A stretch of DNA of 9,991 nucleotides from an uncultured Lachnospiraceae bacterium (GTDB taxonomy: Bacteria; Bacillota; Clostridia; Lachnospirales; Lachnospiraceae): NCBI GenBank assembly GCA_902783735.1, contig CACZSE010000309.1, positions 1 through 9,991 of the forward strand. Reading direction: 5' to 3'. This document shows positions 1 to 6,922 of the stretch, in pieces (position 1 is the first letter of the stretch; every line of letters begins with the position of its first letter). The notes beneath the pieces were generated by a model, which saw only the letters and a program-made list of their open reading frames with translations, was not told where the DNA came from and did no database searches. Both the position numbers and the translations under genes were made by a program.

Positions 1-117
1 CGCTCCAGTTCTTCTATCCTCTTCTCCTTATTAGCGAGGTCAAAGTGAATCCCTCACTTCCGCTAATGGATTTTTGTAGGAGATAAGTTCACTTTTCATC
101 TGATCAAGTTCAACCAC
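1..117 (-). CDS. prfB: Peptide chain release factor 2, N-terminal part, with programmed +1 frameshift (partial)
   Basis: Release factor 2 recognises UGA and UAA stop codons and triggers peptide release on the ribosome. From GTG at 117 the frame reads MVELDQMKSELISYKNPLAE then VRDSL, followed by TGA at 42-40. Skipping one T continues as DLANKEKRIEELER to the window edge. This matches the start of bacterial RF2 (compare FRGSLDLESKEARIAEL in Bacillus). TGA is codon 26, as in E. coli prfB, and sits in the classic CTT TGA C context. I chose GTG at 117 because GGTGA lies 7 bases upstream; the next in-frame start, ATG at 99, has no Shine-Dalgarno. An in-frame TAA at 144-142 limits the frame. The gene continues past position 1, so only about 39 codons are seen. 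It follows secA, a common Firmicute arrangement. Expression is expected to be autoregulated, because low RF2 favours frameshifting. Confidence 0.96.
39..57 (-). promoter_or_regulatory. prfB programmed +1 frameshift site
   Basis: Read on the minus strand the site is GTG AGG GAT TCA CTT TGA C. The slippery codon CTT (45-43) precedes TGA (42-40), and C39 gives the poor-termination context TGAC. The purine-rich AGGG at 54-51 occupies the place of the internal Shine-Dalgarno-like AGGGGG of E. coli prfB and keeps a GAGG core (55-52). After the +1 slip the next codon is GAC. The layout matches the known RF2 autoregulatory element; its efficiency in this organism is inferred. Confidence 0.94.
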
Positions 118-124
118 TAAACGT

Positions 125-129
125 TCACC
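125..129 (-). promoter_or_regulatory. Ribosome binding site that decides the prfB GTG start
   Basis: GGTGA is complementary to the 16S 3' end (part of AGGAGGTGATC) and lies 7 bases before GTG at 117. No comparable site precedes the downstream ATG at 99, so the GTG start is preferred. Confidence 0.65.
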
Positions 130-150
130 ACACTTTCTTTTTTATATTTG

Positions 151-190
151 CAAAACTTCCCACATGAGTACACCCACGTGGGAAGCTTCT
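151..190 (-). terminator. Intrinsic terminator or attenuator between secA and prfB
   Basis: CTTCCCAC (156-163) and GTGGGAAG (178-185) form a perfect 8-bp stem around a 14-base loop. On the minus strand four further pairs, including G-U, can join GAAG with the TTTT that follows. The descending arm runs into TTTTGC, a short U tract, so termination after secA may be partial. Only about 35 bases separate it from the prfB start and I see no convincing promoter there. Read-through from secA, or a promoter hidden near the hairpin, is therefore likely to feed prfB. Confidence 0.72.
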
Positions 191-198
191 TTTCATGT

Positions 199-2769
199 TT
201 ATCCAATCCTGCCGTGACAGAGTTTGTATTTCTTCCCGCTGCCGCAAGGACACGGATCGTTCGGATATACCTTAGACTCCATACGCTTAACCGGAGCCTT
301 TGCAACAGTATCATCCTTATTTGTACCGGTTACTTTTGCTACCTGCTCACGTTCTACTTTTTGTTCAACCCTTACATGGCAGAGCATTCTGACTGTATCT
401 TCGCGGATACTGTCTGTCATCTCTTCAAACATATCGTATCCGGTCATCTTATATTCAACAAGGGGATCTCTCTGTCCATATGCCTGTAGACCAATTCCCT
501 GTCTTAACTGGTCCATATCATCGATATGATCCATCCACTTTCTGTCTATGGTCTTAAGCAATACTACACGCTCCAGTTCACGAACCTGTTCGGGATCGGG
601 GAATTCGGCTTCCTTGGCTTCATAAAGCTTTACCGCTTCTTCTTTCAGTTGTTGCTTAAGAGCTCCCTTGTTTTCACCCTCAACACGTTCAGCAGTTACG
701 GGCTCTAACGGAATGATCGGCAATAACAACTCATTAAGCTCTCTGAAATCCCAGTTCTCTTTATGATTATCGTCTCCTATTGCAGTATCAACACAACCGT
801 CAACAATGTCCGTCATCATCTTGTATATAACATCGCGCATGTTTTCACCGTCAAGAACTCTTCTTCTTTCAGCATACATGATCTCACGCTGTTCATTGTT
901 AACACGGTCATATTCCAAAAGATTCTTTCTGATACCGAAGTTGTTTCCCTCGATCTTCTTTTGCGCATTCTCTATCGCTCCGGAAAGCATCTTGTGTTCT
1001 ATCTGCTGTCCCTCGGGTATTCCAAGAGTGTTGAACATATTTATCAATCGTTCACTACCAAACAGTCTCATGAGGTCATCCTCAAGTGAGATATAAAACC
1101 TCGACTCACCCGGATCGCCCTGACGACCGGCACGTCCACGTAACTGATTATCTATACGACGGCTTTCATGTCTTTCGGTACCGATGATCTTAAGACCTCC
1201 GGCTTCCAGACTTTCTTTATCAAGCTTTATATCGGTACCACGGCCGGCCATGTTGGTAGCTATGGTAACTTTTCCGTGAATACCTGCTTCAGCTACTATC
1301 TCAGCCTCCATCTCATGGAACTTGGCATTTAAGACCTTGTGCTCTATGCCTCTTTTCCTGAGCATAGCCGAAAGCTCTTCACTGGCCTCAATGGTGATGG
1401 TACCTACCAGTACCGGCTGTCCCTTGGCATGAGCTTCCATAACCGCTTCCACAATAGCATTCAGTTTTTCTTTTCTGGTTTTATATACCGCATCTTCGTA
1501 ATCTATACGGGCAATAGGACGATTTGTGGGTATCTCGATAACATCCATTCCGTATATCTCACGAAATTCCTTTTCTTCCGTAAGAGCAGTACCGGTCATG
1601 CCGGCCTTCTTTTCGAATTTATTGAAGAAATTCTGGAAGGTGATGGTAGCAAGAGTCTTGGACTCCCTTTTAACCTTAACATGTTCCTTCGCTTCTATAG
1701 CCTGATGCAAGCCATCGGAATATCTTCTTCCGGGCATGATACGACCGGTAAATTCATCTACTATGAGAACCTGATCATCTTTAACAACATAATCCTGATC
1801 TCTGAACATCAGATTATGTGCACGAAGTGCCAGTATGATGTTATGCTGTATCTCAATATTTTCCGGATCGGCAAGATTGTCAATATGGAAGAACTGCTCG
1901 ACCTTGCCCACGCCCTGTTCGGTAAGGTTTACGATCTTATCCTTTTCATTTACTATGAAATCACCGGTCTCTTCCTGAACGATACCCATGATGGCATCCA
2001 TCTTAGACAGATCCTCCATGTCCTTACCACGCTGCATCTGCCTTGCTAAAAGATCACAGGCTTCATAGAGCTTTGTAGACTTTCCGCTCTGTCCTGATAT
2101 GATAAGAGGTGTTCTGGCCTCATCTATGAGAACCGAGTCGACCTCATCGATTATGGCATACTTAAGATCCCTAAGTACAAGCTGCTCTTTATATATGACC
2201 ATGTTATCCCTCAGATAATCAAATCCGAGTTCATTATTGGTCACATAAGTGATATCGCATCTGTAAGCCTGCTGTCTCTCTTCAGACGTCATGGAATTGA
2301 GCACTACGCCAACCTTCAGGCCCAGAAATTCATGGATCTGTCCCATCCACTCAGCATCACGCTTTGCCAGATAGTCATTTACGGTAACGATGTAAACACC
2401 CTCACCCGTAAGTGCATTAAGGTACGCCGGAAGCGTTGAAACAAGTGTTTTACCTTCACCGGTCCTCATCTCCGCAATACGCCCCTGATGCAGTATGATA
2501 CCACCGATGATCTGAACTCTGAAGTGTTCCATGTTAAGGACACGTCTTGCCGCTTCTCTTACTGTTGCAAATGCTTCGGGCAAAAGATCGTCAAGCGTTT
2601 CACCCTGAGACAGGCGTTCTTTATATTTTCTTGTCATGTCCTTTAATTCGTCGTCGCTCATTGCCTCAAATGTAGGTTTGAGACTCTCAACCTTATCGAC
2701 AAGGGGCATGATCCTCTTCAGTTCTCTTTCACTGTGAGTACCGAAGAGTTTATCTACAATCTTACTCAT
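199..2769 (-). CDS. secA: Protein translocase ATPase subunit SecA
   Basis: SecA is the ATP-driven motor that pushes preproteins through the SecYEG channel at the cytoplasmic membrane. The 856-residue protein has the full family layout. Walker A MRTGEGKT is at 101-108 and the DEVD Walker B motif at 208-211, followed by the preprotein cross-linking domain. VDEFTGR (338-344) is conserved, and the second motor domain has MAGRGTDI (507-514) and [13 protein letters not shown] (542-554). The helical scaffold carries [18 protein letters not shown] (742-759). The tail ends in a zinc motif with Cys840, Cys842, Cys851 and His852, which in other SecA proteins binds SecB or ribosomes. The length is normal for Firmicutes and no key residue is missing. 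AGGAG lies 4 bases before the ATG. It begins 24 bases after the buk stop with no terminator between, and prfB follows after a hairpin. Confidence 0.99.
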   Translation of the reverse strand: MSKIVDKLFGTHSERELKRIMPLVDKVESLKPTFEAMSDDELKDMTRKYKERLSQGETLDDLLPEAFATVREAARRVLNMEHFRVQIIGGIILHQGRIAEMRTGEGKTLVSTLPAYLNALTGEGVYIVTVNDYLAKRDAEWMGQIHEFLGLKVGVVLNSMTSEERQQAYRCDITYVTNNELGFDYLRDNMVIYKEQLVLRDLKYAIIDEVDSVLIDEARTPLIISGQSGKSTKLYEACDLLARQMQRGKDMEDLSKMDAIMGIVQEETGDFIVNEKDKIVNLTEQGVGKVEQFFHIDNLADPENIEIQHNIILALRAHNLMFRDQDYVVKDDQVLIVDEFTGRIMPGRRYSDGLHQAIEAKEHVKVKRESKTLATITFQNFFNKFEKKAGMTGTALTEEKEFREIYGMDVIEIPTNRPIARIDYEDAVYKTRKEKLNAIVEAVMEAHAKGQPVLVGTITIEASEELSAMLRKRGIEHKVLNAKFHEMEAEIVAEAGIHGKVTIATNMAGRGTDIKLDKESLEAGGLKIIGTERHESRRIDNQLRGRAGRQGDPGESRFYISLEDDLMRLFGSERLINMFNTLGIPEGQQIEHKMLSGAIENAQKKIEGNNFGIRKNLLEYDRVNNEQREIMYAERRRVLDGENMRDVIYKMMTDIVDGCVDTAIGDDNHKENWDFRELNELLLPIIPLEPVTAERVEGENKGALKQQLKEEAVKLYEAKEAEFPDPEQVRELERVVLLKTIDRKWMDHIDDMDQLRQGIGLQAYGQRDPLVEYKMTGYDMFEEMTDSIREDTVRMLCHVRVEQKVEREQVAKVTGTNKDDTVAKAPVKRMESKVYPNDPCPCGSGKKYKLCHGRIG

Positions 2770-2793
2770 TCTACTCCTAACCTTTATACGTGT

Positions 2794-3861
2794 TTAGTAA
2801 ACCAGCGCCTCTTCTTCCTTGTTCATGACACGAAGTCCGCCCTGAACAAGTGCGAGCAATTCATCTTCACCGGGATATACCGTAAAGGGAGCTATCCACT
2901 CGGCAGCTTCCTTAAGGCCTGCCACAACTTCCTTATCATATGCGATACCGCCCGTTACGATTATCTGATCTACTTTTCCCTTTAATACACATGACATAGA
3001 GCCGATATTCTTTGAAACCTGGAAAATGAAAGCATCTCTGATCTCTTTTGCTTTTGCATCACCTTCATTTACCATCTTTTCAACATCACGCATGTCATTG
3101 GTTCCGAGGTAAGCATTAAAACCGCCGTTACCTACAAACTTCTTATAAACTTCTTTCTCTGTATACTGTCCTGAATAGCACATCTTTATAAGAGCACCTA
3201 CCGGAACAGCGCCGGCTCTTTCGGGTGAAAATGCACCGTCTCCGTCAAGAGCATTGAAAACATCTATAACTTTTCCGTTTTTATGAGCACCTACAGATAC
3301 ACCGCCACCCATATGAACTACTATAAGATTAAGCGAATCATAAGCCTTGCCGGTCTCCTTGGCATAACGCTTTGCCACTGCCTTCTGATTGAGAGCGTGG
3401 AATACGGAAGTACGGGGAAGCTCAGGTACTCCGGAATATCTTGCGACATCGCAAAGCTCATCTACAACAACGGGATCAACTATGAAAGAAGGAACACCGA
3501 TCTCGTCTCCGATCTCTCTTGCAAGCATACCGCCGAGGTTGGAAGCATGCTGCCCCTGCTTTCCGATCTTTAGATCGTTGAGAAGCTCATCCGTTACCGC
3601 ATATGTTCCTCCCGGAATGGGCTTTAACATACCGCCGCGTCCGACTACCATGCCAAGTGACTTGATATCGAAATTCTTCTCCTTAAGAAGGTTCATGATT
3701 ATCTCTTTACGAAAATCCTTCTGATCGGCTATTGTAGCATACTTTGCTATCTCTTCCGTAGAATGACGAAGTGTCTCCTCGAACAGTAAGTTCTCATCTT
3801 CAAACACACCTATCTTTGTAGATGTTGAACCGGGATTGATGATCAGGCTCTTTATACTCAT
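2794..3861 (-). CDS. buk: Butyrate kinase
   Basis: Butyrate kinase transfers the phosphate of butyryl phosphate to ADP, giving butyrate and ATP, the energy-conserving last step of one of the two butyrate routes. From ATG at 3861 the product has 355 residues, the usual family length. ASKHA acyl-kinase motifs are visible: INPGSTSTK (8-16), [14 protein letters not shown] (73-86), [11 protein letters not shown] (183-193), [12 protein letters not shown] (207-218), TNDMRD (254-259) and TGGIAYD (303-309). The frame opens 11 codons earlier at 3894, but AGAGG lies 7 bases before ATG 3861 and INPGS near the N-terminus is the family start, so 3861 is preferred. The gene lies 29 bases after ptb and 24 bases before secA. 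A branched-chain fatty-acid kinase is possible, but the ptb partner favours butyrate. Confidence 0.97.
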   Translation of the reverse strand: MSIKSLIINPGSTSTKIGVFEDENLLFEETLRHSTEEIAKYATIADQKDFRKEIIMNLLKEKNFDIKSLGMVVGRGGMLKPIPGGTYAVTDELLNDLKIGKQGQHASNLGGMLAREIGDEIGVPSFIVDPVVVDELCDVARYSGVPELPRTSVFHALNQKAVAKRYAKETGKAYDSLNLIVVHMGGGVSVGAHKNGKVIDVFNALDGDGAFSPERAGAVPVGALIKMCYSGQYTEKEVYKKFVGNGGFNAYLGTNDMRDVEKMVNEGDAKAKEIRDAFIFQVSKNIGSMSCVLKGKVDQIIVTGGIAYDKEVVAGLKEAAEWIAPFTVYPGEDELLALVQGGLRVMNKEEEALVY

Positions 3862-3890
3862 ATCTCTACCTCTTTCTTTGTCAAATGCGA

Positions 3891-4811
3891 TCACTGTTTT
3901 TTCTTTAACTGCTCAGCAACTACTGCTGCAAGTGCAATGGAATTGATCTTTACTTCAACCGAATCCGAACGTGAAGTAAGGATTACGGGTGCTTTTGTAC
4001 CTGTTAAGATGTTTCCGTTTTTGCAGGGTACCATATGTACCATTGTCTTATATACCAGGTTGCCCGCATGGATATCCGGGAATACCAGTATGTCGGCATC
4101 ACCCGCAACCTTTCTGTCCAGAGCTCCCTTTTCTTCAGCAGCTTCTTTGTACAAAGCAATATCCATTGAAAGAGGACCTTCGACTATGCAATCCTTTATC
4201 TCTCCCGCTTCCTGCATACGAGAAAGTTCCGCAGCATCCATCGTGCACGGCATCTTCTCATTAACCGTCTCAAGAGCGGCCAGCACGGCTACTTTGGGAT
4301 TGTCTACTCCACATGCTTTTGCAACATCTACAGTATATTCGATCATGCACTTTTTATCCTCAAGTGTCGGATATGGCATGAAAGCAACGTCTGTAAGGAA
4401 TAACAGTCTGTCTATTCCGGGAATCTCAAATACGCAAACATGTGAAAGGGGCTTTCCTGTACGAAGACCTACTTCCTTGTTAAGCACACTCTTTAAGAAA
4501 GTTCCTGTAGGAAGGATTCCCTTCATGTACATATCAGCTTCGCCGTCATGAACAAGCTTAACAGCCTTGAGAGAAGCTTCAACAACATCCTTCTCATCTA
4601 TGATCCTGTATTCGTCGAGGTTCATACCGATCTCGGTACCGATCGCTCTGATCTGATCTTCATCACCTACAAGTATCGCATCGGCGATCTTTCTTTCCTT
4701 CGCGATCTTTACGGCTTCAAGAACCGGTCTGTCCTGAGCAACAGCTACAGCAAGTTTCTTTGTCTCACATTCGTTTACCTTTGAGAGTAAACCTTCAAAA
4801 TCCTTTGTCAT
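3891..4811 (-). CDS. ptb: Phosphate butyryltransferase
   Basis: Ptb converts butyryl-CoA and phosphate to butyryl phosphate and CoA, feeding butyrate kinase. The 306-residue product belongs to the phosphate acetyl/butyryltransferase family. Recognisable segments are [12 protein letters not shown] (96-107), the PLSHV segment near 122-126, VEGPLSMD (210-217), [13 protein letters not shown] (239-251) and [11 protein letters not shown] (274-284). Its size fits Ptb rather than longer Pta enzymes. The frame also has an ATG at 4823, but that codon overlaps GGAGG (4821-4817), which sits 5 bases before ATG 4811, so 4811 is the likely start. It is the first gene of a candidate ptb-buk-secA transcript and follows a promoter-like region. 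Substrate preference for butyryl-CoA over other short acyl-CoAs is inferred from the family and from buk. Confidence 0.96.
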   Translation of the reverse strand: MTKDFEGLLSKVNECETKKLAVAVAQDRPVLEAVKIAKERKIADAILVGDEDQIRAIGTEIGMNLDEYRIIDEKDVVEASLKAVKLVHDGEADMYMKGILPTGTFLKSVLNKEVGLRTGKPLSHVCVFEIPGIDRLLFLTDVAFMPYPTLEDKKCMIEYTVDVAKACGVDNPKVAVLAALETVNEKMPCTMDAAELSRMQEAGEIKDCIVEGPLSMDIALYKEAAEEKGALDRKVAGDADILVFPDIHAGNLVYKTMVHMVPCKNGNILTGTKAPVILTSRSDSVEVKINSIALAAVVAEQLKKKQ

Positions 4812-4816
4812 ATCGT

Positions 4817-4821
4817 CCTCC
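4817..4821 (-). promoter_or_regulatory. Ribosome binding site that decides the ptb start
   Basis: GGAGG lies 5 bases before ATG 4811 and overlaps the alternative upstream ATG at 4823-4821. This rules strongly for the shorter, 306-residue product. Confidence 0.8.
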
Positions 4822-4850
4822 ATGTATTTAAATAACTATTATTAATCATG

Positions 4851-4879
4851 ATAATTAGGAAGCCACAGCTTCCCATCAA
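4851..4879 (-). promoter_or_regulatory. Candidate promoter of ptb-buk(-secA) with an inverted repeat in the spacer
   Basis: On the minus strand TTGATG (4879-4874) and AATTAT (4856-4851) are 17 bases apart and each match the sigma-A consensus at 4 of 6 positions. GGAAGC and GCTTCC with a 4-base loop (4858-4873) fill 16 of the 17 spacer bases. The AT-rich stretch down to 4812 includes a second dyad centred on ATCATGAT (4845-4852) that overlaps the -10. The gene order needs a promoter here, because a terminator lies just upstream. The exact boxes and any operator role are inferred. Confidence 0.4.
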
Positions 4880-4881
4880 AT

Positions 4882-4923
4882 AAAAAAGCGCCTTTTCTAT
4901 ACTACCACTAAAAGGCGCAAAAA
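4882..4923 (-). terminator. Intrinsic terminator after the ACT-domain gene, flanked by A-tracts on both sides
   Basis: GCGCCTTTT (4888-4896) and AAAAGGCGC (4910-4918) form a perfect 9-bp stem with a 13-base loop. On the minus strand the descending arm runs into TTTTTT (4887-4882). An A-tract at 4919-4923 precedes the hairpin and could extend the stem by pairing with those Ts. It lies 21 bases past the ACT gene stop and closes the transcript that starts near 8228. Confidence 0.92.
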
Positions 4924-4943
4924 TCAATTTCAATATATACTTA

Positions 4944-5348
4944 TCAGCACAGCGAAAAGCCTTTTGCTTTAAGGCTGTTCTCTACTTCTTTTGTGTCCTC
5001 GGTATGAAGTATCATGATAGGGCATCCGGATACTCTGTTAAATGACAGATACAGATAATTGACATTTATATTGGCATCGTGAAGTGCCTGCAAAAGCTTG
5101 TTTAAGTTTCCGACCTCATCATTTACCTCAACGCCAATGACATCGGTCATCTTACAGATGATCCCTTTTTCGGTCAGAGCATTGACTGCATTTACAGGGT
5201 CGTCAACCACCATCCTGACTATACCGTATTCAGCCGAATCATTTGTTACCGAACCCAGTATGTTCACATTTGCGCTCATGAGTGTCTGCGTGATCTCGAG
5301 CATCTTGCCCTTCACATTTTCCGCATAAATTGAAACTTGTTTTAACAT
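4944..5348 (-). CDS. Tandem ACT-domain protein, probable amino-acid-responsive regulator
   Basis: The 134-residue product is built of two ACT domains, about residues 3-67 and 70-134, and nothing else. Each shows the ACT pattern: beta strand, a helix after the acidic/glycine turn (ENVKGKMLEITQTL and NDEVGNLNKLLQAL), then NVNILGSV or NINVNYLYL. ACT domains usually bind amino acids and control enzymes allosterically. Stand-alone double-ACT proteins of this type (COG4747-like) are widespread in anaerobes, but their ligand and partner are mostly unknown. The frame opens at 5387, inside the upstream gene, but AGAGGAG lies 5 bases before ATG 5348 and the ACT fold begins at once there. It is the last gene of the kinase-mtnA unit, 19 bases after the membrane protein gene and followed by a terminator. 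Confidence 0.88.
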   Translation of the reverse strand: MLKQVSIYAENVKGKMLEITQTLMSANVNILGSVTNDSAEYGIVRMVVDDPVNAVNALTEKGIICKMTDVIGVEVNDEVGNLNKLLQALHDANINVNYLYLSFNRVSGCPIMILHTEDTKEVENSLKAKGFSLC

Positions 5349-5367
5349 TTTAACTCCTCTTTCTGTT

Positions 5368-5835
5368 TTAATATGAATCTGCGGCATTAAGCCCGTTCTG
5401 TTCCATGAATGAATTCACAAAATTTAAAATGCGATATTTTGTGTATACGGTATTCATGCGGCTGCCATCCGCATAACTTATGTTATTTATACTTTTGCGG
5501 TTGTCATCCCACATAAAACGGCCTGTACGGTCCAGCCTGTAATCGAGTTTCAGCTCTTTATCTTTGTAATACAGTTTAAAATCCCGAAGACCTTTTTCAT
5601 CCCGAAACTCAAACCTGTAATCACTTTTTTTCTGTGCAAAAGTTATTAGCGGTACATAGATCACAAAAGCGATCATGCCAACCGCATACATCCATCCGCC
5701 GTTAAGAAAACTCACAACCGCTACTACGCTAAGTATCAGCAGTACTATCGATATGACCGTAAGTCGTCCTTTTGGGTAGGATGTCTTTAAAGCATTCGGA
5801 TCAAGCGTTATATTGTTTATCTGATCTGATTGCAT
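5368..5835 (-). CDS. Small membrane protein of unknown function with two transmembrane helices
   Basis: I do not recognise this family. From ATG 5835 the product has 155 residues. An N-terminal cytoplasmic-type stretch of about 24 residues is followed by two closely spaced hydrophobic helices (about 25-44 and 48-67), then a charged, probably soluble tail of about 85 residues. The tail alternates basic and acidic residues in a beta-rich looking pattern (YRFEFRDEKG, FKLYYKDKELKLDYRL). The layout recalls small YcxB-like or PH-like membrane proteins, but I cannot assign it to either. An in-frame GTG at 5844 would add three residues; AAAAGG sits too close to it and suits ATG 5835 better, about 10 bases away. 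An out-of-frame ATG at 5846 is followed at once by TGA. It starts 16 bases after mtnA and is probably co-transcribed with it. Confidence 0.82.
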   Translation of the reverse strand: MQSDQINNITLDPNALKTSYPKGRLTVISIVLLILSVVAVVSFLNGGWMYAVGMIAFVIYVPLITFAQKKSDYRFEFRDEKGLRDFKLYYKDKELKLDYRLDRTGRFMWDDNRKSINNISYADGSRMNTVYTKYRILNFVNSFMEQNGLNAADSY

Positions 5836-5851
5836 GACTGTCACATCCTTT

Positions 5852-6922
5852 TCATTGTTTTAGTTTCCTGAGAGAATCGGTATAGGGTTCATACGCTATA
5901 CCGTTTTCCGTAATGATCCCTGTTATAAGTGAATGATCCGTTACATCAAAAGCCGGATTGTATACCTTTATTCCCTCAGGGGCCATCCTCTCCTTATACC
6001 ACATCTCAGTTATCTCACTGTCCGGTCGAACTTCTATGTTTATATGTTCTCCGTCGGGAGTATTAAGATCGATAGTTGATGTCGGGGCGCATACATACAC
6101 CGGTACATTATAATACTTTGCGACCGTTGCCACAACACTTGTTCCGATTTTATTTGCGGTATCTCCGTTTGCCGCCACTCGGTCACATCCTACAAAGACT
6201 GCATTTACTTTTCCCTGCTTCATGACAGTCGCAGACATATTATCACAGATAAGAGTCACATCAATACCTGCGCTCTGCAATTCAAAAGCCGTGAGACGAG
6301 CTCCCTGTAAGAGCGGTCTGGTCTCATCGGCAAATACTTTAAATCCGTATCCGCGCTCATGCCCCAGATATATCGGTGCCGTGGCAGTTCCATATTTGCA
6401 GGTTGCAAGCTGTCCCGCATTACAGTGAGTCAGTATACCGTCTCCCCGCTTAACAAGGGAAAGACCGTATTCTCCTATAGCCCTGCATACCGCTATATCT
6501 TCTTTTTTGATGTTCTGCGCCTCTTTCTCAAGCGCTTTTAGGATATCCGGTATGGCAGAATCTTTCATTGACCGAACAAGTCTATCCATTCTGCTAAGCG
6601 CCCAGCTTAAATTCACCGCCGTTGGTCTCGCCGAATTCAGATAATCCTTGTATTCTTCGAACTTTTCATAAAACATGACATAACTGTCGGTTTTAATGCT
6701 GCCGGCCAAAACATACAATCCCATCGCAGCCGCAACTCCGATAGCCGGTGCTCCGCGTACCTTCAAAAGATATATGGCATTCCATATCTCTTCAGCGGTC
6801 TTCAATCTAATGATCTCTATATTGCCGGGCAGTTTTGTCTGATCAATTATAACCAGTTCATTTTCCTTGGTATCAAGCTCTACCGTCTCGTACTCCAATA
6901 TGCTCTTCTTTTCCATGATCAT
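5852..6922 (-). CDS. mtnA: S-methyl-5-thioribose-1-phosphate isomerase
   Basis: MtnA isomerises 5-methylthioribose 1-phosphate to 5-methylthioribulose 1-phosphate in methionine salvage. In some bacteria it also acts on 5-deoxyribose 1-phosphate in the DHAP shunt. The 356-residue product is full length for this eIF2B-like family. Signatures are DQTKLPG (27-33), RGAPAIG (56-62), THCNAG with the expected catalytic Cys167, DNMSA (227-231), GCDR with the expected catalytic Asp247, and [11 protein letters not shown] (251-261). The start is ambiguous: ATG 6922 has GAGG 5 bases upstream and ATG 6916 has AAGGA 5 bases upstream, two residues apart. Either start lies inside the end of the histidine kinase gene, an overlap of 50 or 44 bases that suggests translational coupling. 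No mtnK, mtnP, aldolase or other salvage gene is present in the window. Confidence 0.97.
   Translation of the reverse strand: MIMEKKSILEYETVELDTKENELVIIDQTKLPGNIEIIRLKTAEEIWNAIYLLKVRGAPAIGVAAAMGLYVLAGSIKTDSYVMFYEKFEEYKDYLNSARPTAVNLSWALSRMDRLVRSMKDSAIPDILKALEKEAQNIKKEDIAVCRAIGEYGLSLVKRGDGILTHCNAGQLATCKYGTATAPIYLGHERGYGFKVFADETRPLLQGARLTAFELQSAGIDVTLICDNMSATVMKQGKVNAVFVGCDRVAANGDTANKIGTSVVATVAKYYNVPVYVCAPTSTIDLNTPDGEHINIEVRPDSEITEMWYKERMAPEGIKVYNPAFDVTDHSLITGIITENGIAYEPYTDSLRKLKQ

Noticed and set aside
40..42. In-frame TGA read as a nonsense mutation making prfB a pseudogene
   Set aside because: The exact CTT TGA C context, the codon-26 position and the restored RF2 sequence in the +1 frame fit programmed frameshifting.
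117..314. Minus-strand frame of 65 codons between secA and prfB
   Set aside because: Most of it lies inside the end of secA in another frame and the rest spans the terminator hairpin. It has no family resemblance and its stop overlaps the prfB start.
1339..2049. Plus-strand open frame of 236 codons opposite secA
   Set aside because: It is antisense to the conserved secA motor region, has no recognisable domain or ribosome binding site, and is explained by codon bias of secA. The same holds for the other plus-strand frames in the window.
4841..4857. Rex operator in front of ptb
   Set aside because: The palindrome does not fit the TTGT...ACAA type consensus of Rex sites; it remains only an unassigned dyad.
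5844..5846. ATG-TGA start-stop element just before the small membrane protein gene
   Set aside because: It arises from overlap of the Shine-Dalgarno region with GTG/ATG codons, and one occurrence is not enough to claim regulation.
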